A stretch of DNA of 64,000 nucleotides. Origin: UBA1381 sp964399965 (GTDB taxonomy: Bacteria; Bacillota; Clostridia; UBA1381). Shown here in pieces: positions 61,001-64,000 of this stretch. How positions within the stretch are numbered: position 1 is the stretch's first letter; each line of letters opens with the position of its first letter. Where the stretch lies: assembly GCA_964399965.1 (NCBI GenBank), contig CAYNRX010000006.1, positions 1-64,000 of the forward strand, given 5' to 3'. Both the position numbers and the translations under genes were made by a program. The notes beneath the pieces are model-generated. The model had not been told where the DNA came from, did not search any database, and saw only the letters and a program-made list of their open reading frames with translations.

Positions 61001-61636
61001 ATGAAGATAGCATTGATAAACGAAAACAGCCAGGCTGCTAAGAACAGCATCATTTTTGACACTCTGAAAAAGGTTGCAGAACCTCTCGGACAAGAGGTGT
61101 TTAACTACGGAATGTACACAGCTGAGGACGAGGCTCAGCTTACATACGTACAGATAGGTATACTGGCCGCTATATTGTTAAATTCCGGCGCCGCCGATCT
61201 GGTTATCACCGGCTGCGGAACAGGCGAGGGAGCCTGCCTTGCGTGCAACGCGTTCCCGGGCGTGCTCTGCGGACACGTTGTAGACCCGACAGATGCTTAC
61301 CAGTTCACACAGGTAAACAACGGCAACGCTATAGCTCTTCCGTTTGCTAAGGGCTGGGGCTGGGGCGCAGAGCTTAACCTCCAGTACGTATTCGAGAAGC
61401 TGTTCGTTGAGGAATGGGGCGGCGGATATCCCAAGGAGAGAGCTGTTCCCGAGCAGAGAAACGCTAAGATATTGAACGAGGTTAAGAAGGTTACACACAG
61501 AGACCTTCTCGATATCCTTCCCAACCTTGACCAGGATCTGGTAAAGGGCGCTGTTGCAGGCGAGAAGTTCAGCGAGCTGTTCTTTGCAAACTGCAAGTGC
61601 GATAAGATCGCAGAATATGTAAAATCCATTCTGTAA
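61001..61636 (+). CDS. RpiB/LacA/LacB family sugar-phosphate isomerase
   Basis: 211 residues. The RpiB core is seen in MKIALINENSQAAKN (start of the Rossmann-like domain), and DLVITGCGTGEGACLACNAFPGVLCG contains the anion-binding CGTGxG loop; DPTDAYQFTQVNNGNAIALP follows. Length exceeds classical RpiB (about 150), with a helical C-terminal extension (from about 130), so it is a long-form member whose substrate (ribose-5-phosphate, galactose-6-phosphate or another sugar phosphate) is uncertain. ATG 61001 is placed 9 nt after AAGAAGG. Its codons look highly expressed, with own promoter and terminator. Confidence 0.88.
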   Translation: MKIALINENSQAAKNSIIFDTLKKVAEPLGQEVFNYGMYTAEDEAQLTYVQIGILAAILLNSGAADLVITGCGTGEGACLACNAFPGVLCGHVVDPTDAYQFTQVNNGNAIALPFAKGWGWGAELNLQYVFEKLFVEEWGGGYPKERAVPEQRNAKILNEVKKVTHRDLLDILPNLDQDLVKGAVAGEKFSELFFANCKCDKIAEYVKSIL

Positions 61637-61646
61637 TTGATTTTGA

Positions 61647-61687
61647 AAGGACGCTGCGCGGTAATTTTCGCGGCAGCGTCCTTTTTT
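61647..61687. terminator. Bidirectional terminator
   Basis: Stem AAGGACGCTGC / GCAGCGTCCTT with inner GCG, between the isomerase gene and the sigma-factor gene that ends at 61690. T runs on both strands. Confidence 0.92.
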
Positions 61688-61689
61688 GT

Positions 61690-63207
61690 TTATACCGTTA
61701 CGCCGATGATACCCTTTGTCCCGCTGCATTCCAAACGCCCGGAGAGCGGCATATACAGGCTGCTGAGATACGGCCCGATCATTCCGGCATAGGCGTATGA
61801 TGAAGCAAGCGCGCGTATGCGCTGGGGCGCGGTCTTTGCTGCCAGGTCGAAGGCGATTTTGGCCGCGCGGTGAAGGTAACTTTCCAATAAATCTCCAAGG
61901 CTTCCGAGCTGATTTTCAAATCCCTTAAGCTCCGTTTCGGTGAATACCGGAAAGCAGGGCAGCAGTTTACCTTTTTCAGCTTTAATAATGCCCTTTTCAA
62001 TAAGGGTAATGGCAGCTTTTTGATCCGCCTGTATGCATTCGCCGAGGATCGCCTGATGCAGAATATCCGCTTCGTCCATGCTTAATGAGGAGATAATGCA
62101 AAACTCATCTTCTCCGCAGGCAAAAGTTGAAAAATATGCAATGCGCTCAAGATTATAGTTGACGCCGTTAAATGACACCTTTTCCGGATATTCTGTACTT
62201 ATCCCTAAAAGCACTCCGCGTGCGCCGTGGTTTAAAAGCGGTACGCCGCCCATACGTTTCCAGGCGATTCCCTCAAAAGCGTTGCGCGCTTTTCTCAAGG
62301 CGATGAAAAGTGCATGATAGGAAGAGATAGCTTTGTCCTTGACGGGCGCGCTTTTGTAAAGCTCCTCCATGACGTGTTTCGTCTCCTCTTCTAAAAATCC
62401 GCTGATAGATTCTTTAAGCTCCCTAAGATATTCGTTATCGAAAATAGGGATAGCTGTACAATATTTTCCGCCCCTCTCTGTAATTAAGCCGTCCTTTTCC
62501 AAAAGCTGCAGCTCGTCCTCGATATACGGGGCGGAAATTCCCAGCTCCATCGCCAATTCTGTTTCTGTCCGCGGCTGTTCATAAGCGGCGATCATGATAT
62601 TTCCCGGCAGTTTCCGGTGTGCAAAATGTTTGTTCCAATCGTAATCGCTGTATTCAAAAAAACCGGTTAAATAAAACGGCCGTGGCAGATAGCTCTGTTC
62701 TCCGTAGATTCTTTCCATTTCCATTCCCTCCTTGATGGCTTTTCTTGTCATATGCAGGGTATAGCGCACGAGTGATTCTGAAATGCTCAATTTTTCGGCA
62801 ATACTGCGGCAGGAGAGTCCCTCCAGATAAAAGGCTGAGGCAACAGAACGCTGCCTTTTTGACAGGAGCCCCAGTTCACGCCGCAAAAGCATCAGCTCCT
62901 CTGTCTTTATAAGGCGGCTGTCAACGCTGCCCACGCACAGCGGTATTACGGAATCCTCAAGCGGATACGTCCTGCGCCTTTTCCGGCGCAGATACCGCTT
63001 GTAAAGATTGTTCGCCACAGCCCACATGAACGCGTAGAATGCGTCCTCGCTATGGATATTCTCCGCCGAGGAGGCGACCTCGCTTATAATATCCCCGGCT
63101 AAGTCCTCCGCGTCCTGGGCGGATGAGCAGCGGGCATAGGCGAAGCCGTAGAGCGCGTCCATACTGCCCTTGAGCTTTTCAAAAACAAGCTGCCTGTCCA
63201 ACCTCAT
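61690..63207 (-). CDS. ECF-like sigma factor with a ~300-residue C-terminal extension
   Basis: 505 residues. The first ~165 form a sigma-70 type factor: region 2 (AEDLAGDIISEVASS; FMWAVANNLYKRYLRRKRRR) and region 4 (LGLLSKRQRSVASAFYLEGLS; SIAEKLSISESLVRYTL). After ERIYGEQSYLPRPFYL comes a winged-helix-like stretch (ETELAMELGISAPYIEDELQLLEKDGLI, in parts), then about 240 unrecognised residues, alpha-rich, with a central GISTEYPEKVSFNGVNYN. The extension could sense a signal or act as a regulator. Start is ATG 63207, only 3 nt after GGGAGG; a TTG at 63201 has better spacing. No anti-sigma gene is adjacent on the sequence seen. Confidence 0.8.
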   Translation of the reverse strand: MRLDRQLVFEKLKGSMDALYGFAYARCSSAQDAEDLAGDIISEVASSAENIHSEDAFYAFMWAVANNLYKRYLRRKRRRTYPLEDSVIPLCVGSVDSRLIKTEELMLLRRELGLLSKRQRSVASAFYLEGLSCRSIAEKLSISESLVRYTLHMTRKAIKEGMEMERIYGEQSYLPRPFYLTGFFEYSDYDWNKHFAHRKLPGNIMIAAYEQPRTETELAMELGISAPYIEDELQLLEKDGLITERGGKYCTAIPIFDNEYLRELKESISGFLEEETKHVMEELYKSAPVKDKAISSYHALFIALRKARNAFEGIAWKRMGGVPLLNHGARGVLLGISTEYPEKVSFNGVNYNLERIAYFSTFACGEDEFCIISSLSMDEADILHQAILGECIQADQKAAITLIEKGIIKAEKGKLLPCFPVFTETELKGFENQLGSLGDLLESYLHRAAKIAFDLAAKTAPQRIRALASSYAYAGMIGPYLSSLYMPLSGRLECSGTKGIIGVTV

Positions 63208-63224
63208 GCACCTCCCTGAAGTTC

Positions 63225-63240
63225 TGTAAAACGTTTTACA
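63225..63240. promoter_or_regulatory. 16-bp perfect palindrome upstream of the sigma-factor gene
   Basis: TGTAAAACGTTTTACA is its own reverse complement and lies about 18 nt before the start codon, likely in the leader or promoter. Its halves resemble the left hairpin (TTGTAAAACG) of the dispersed repeat. Confidence 0.55.
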
Positions 63241-63281
63241 TATATATAGTGACAGGTCGGCGGGAATTGTTAGAAAGAAAT

Positions 63282-64000
63282 TTATTCGCAGGCTCTTGCA
63301 CGTTTTACAAATATTTTTCGCACCGCAGCCTTTTCCCCCAGCCCCTGCATTACGCATTCGACAGAGAAACCGCATCTTTCCAGAACAGATTTCCAGGAAT
63401 CGGGCGCGTCCCCTGCCATATCCTCGGCGGCGTGAACGCCTGCGGTAAGCGTGAGCGGATAAAGGAACACACGGTTTATGTTTGCTGATGTAAGCTCTGT
63501 ACAGATGCTTTCTATACCGTGTTCACCCTCGACGGTGCCGATAAAGCAGTTTTCAAAACCGCAGCATCTTGCTGCCTGCTCAAGTTTGGAATATAGGCCG
63601 TCGGCTTTATGCTCTGTGCCGTGTCCCATGAAAACATAGGCGGTGCTGTCTTCGGGGACAATATCCGCCATGACCGCAGCGGCTAAGGAGCAAAAATCCG
63701 CCTCTTCATAAAGCAGTGCATGGGCACAGCGCAAGCGGCGGAAGCACTGTGAATATTTTTCGGCCGCTTTTATCATTTCATCGTATTCTATTCCTTCTAT
63801 TATATATGTCGGCAGCAGCGTTACAGATTGGAATCCGTCTGCTAAAAGTCTCTCCAGTGCGCTGTTCAGATCGTCCGCTTCCATACCGCGTCCCTTTAAT
63901 ATGCGCGCTATGGTAGGACTGGTAAAGGCTCTGCGGATCTCGCGGCCGGGAAAGCTTTCGGCAAGCTCACATTCCACTGCTTCTATTGCTTTCATCCCGT
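63282..64000 (-). CDS. cbiK: CbiK-type sirohydrochlorin cobaltochelatase (5' end beyond the window)
   Basis: At least 237 residues are visible. Matching segments: FPGREIRRAFTSPTIARIL, LLPTYIIEGIEYDEM (first metal-binding region), the central VFMGHGTEHKAD (catalytic His), EHGIESI, and VFLYPLTLTAGVHAAEDMAGD (second metal His). CbiK inserts cobalt into sirohydrochlorin for anaerobic B12 synthesis, in the cytoplasm. The N-terminal strand with the usual SFGTS motif is not in view, so the gene continues past 64000. Its stop at 63282 is 75 nt from the start of the sigma-factor gene, so they may be co-transcribed. Confidence 0.88.
   Translation of the reverse strand, partial: GMKAIEAVECELAESFPGREIRRAFTSPTIARILKGRGMEADDLNSALERLLADGFQSVTLLPTYIIEGIEYDEMIKAAEKYSQCFRRLRCAHALLYEEADFCSLAAAVMADIVPEDSTAYVFMGHGTEHKADGLYSKLEQAARCCGFENCFIGTVEGEHGIESICTELTSANINRVFLYPLTLTAGVHAAEDMAGDAPDSWKSVLERCGFSVECVMQGLGEKAAVRKIFVKRARACE

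Overview
The window looks like a chromosomal segment of an anaerobic, endospore-forming Clostridia-type Firmicute, probably from a gut. The evidence: sporulation genes (cwlD, yunB), a trimeric [FeFe] hydrogenase cluster, a T-box leader before thrS, the Firmicute gene pairs rny/ymdB and clpP/clpX, strong Shine-Dalgarno sites, and TTGACA-N17-TATAAT promoters before many transcription units. No tRNA, rRNA or CRISPR array was recognised. Most genes are core metabolism or housekeeping, so the novelty lies in repeats, gene tails, degenerate enzymes and start sites.

Layout. 0-8 kb: tmcAL, a small monooxygenase, a GGDEF/EAL protein, a two-gene malate dehydrogenase-like/malic enzyme unit, an AIM24-family protein and cwlD. 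8-15 kb: serC-serA, then tig-clpP-clpX and lysA. 15-23 kb: a possible metal-responsive block (DUF3793 protein, flavodoxin, TetR regulator, two ABC exporter half-transporters that share a GTTAG-N6-CTAAC palindrome), then nitroreductase, Spx/ArsC-like and FAH-family genes on the minus strand. 23-29 kb: infC-rpmI-rplT, a GltD-like oxidoreductase, T-box-thrS and yunB. 29-39 kb: ligA, an M20 amidohydrolase, galE, a dead glutamine-amidotransferase homologue, a diacylglycerol glucosyltransferase-like enzyme, a pseudouridine synthase, an esterase and an alpha-L-fucosidase. 39-49 kb, all minus strand: hydC/ferredoxin/hydB/hydA, an L,D-transpeptidase, a degenerate M14 carboxypeptidase, ymdB and rny. 49-61 kb: a complete glycogen locus (glgB, glgC, glgD, glgA, glgP, a GH13 glycosidase). 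61-64 kb: an RpiB-family isomerase, a long sigma-factor fusion and a 5'-truncated cbiK.

Five copies of a hairpin-rich repeat are scattered between genes. The three complete ones are abutted by 9-10 bp direct repeats, which suggests a non-autonomous mobile element (MITE). One lies between the thrS T-box terminator and the thrS start codon. Two are embedded in probable transcripts (thrS, tig).

The most unusual protein is the glycogen synthase. It carries a ~140-residue acidic-then-basic, histone-H1-like tail ending in an AT-hook-like core. An A9 tract sits exactly at the domain/tail junction, and a one-base slip in either direction leads to a stop within a few codons. Other points are apparent AUA start codons for infC and rny, an Arg at the substrate-specificity position of the 'lactate dehydrogenase', two apparent pseudoenzymes, and a sigma factor with a ~300-residue C-terminal extension.
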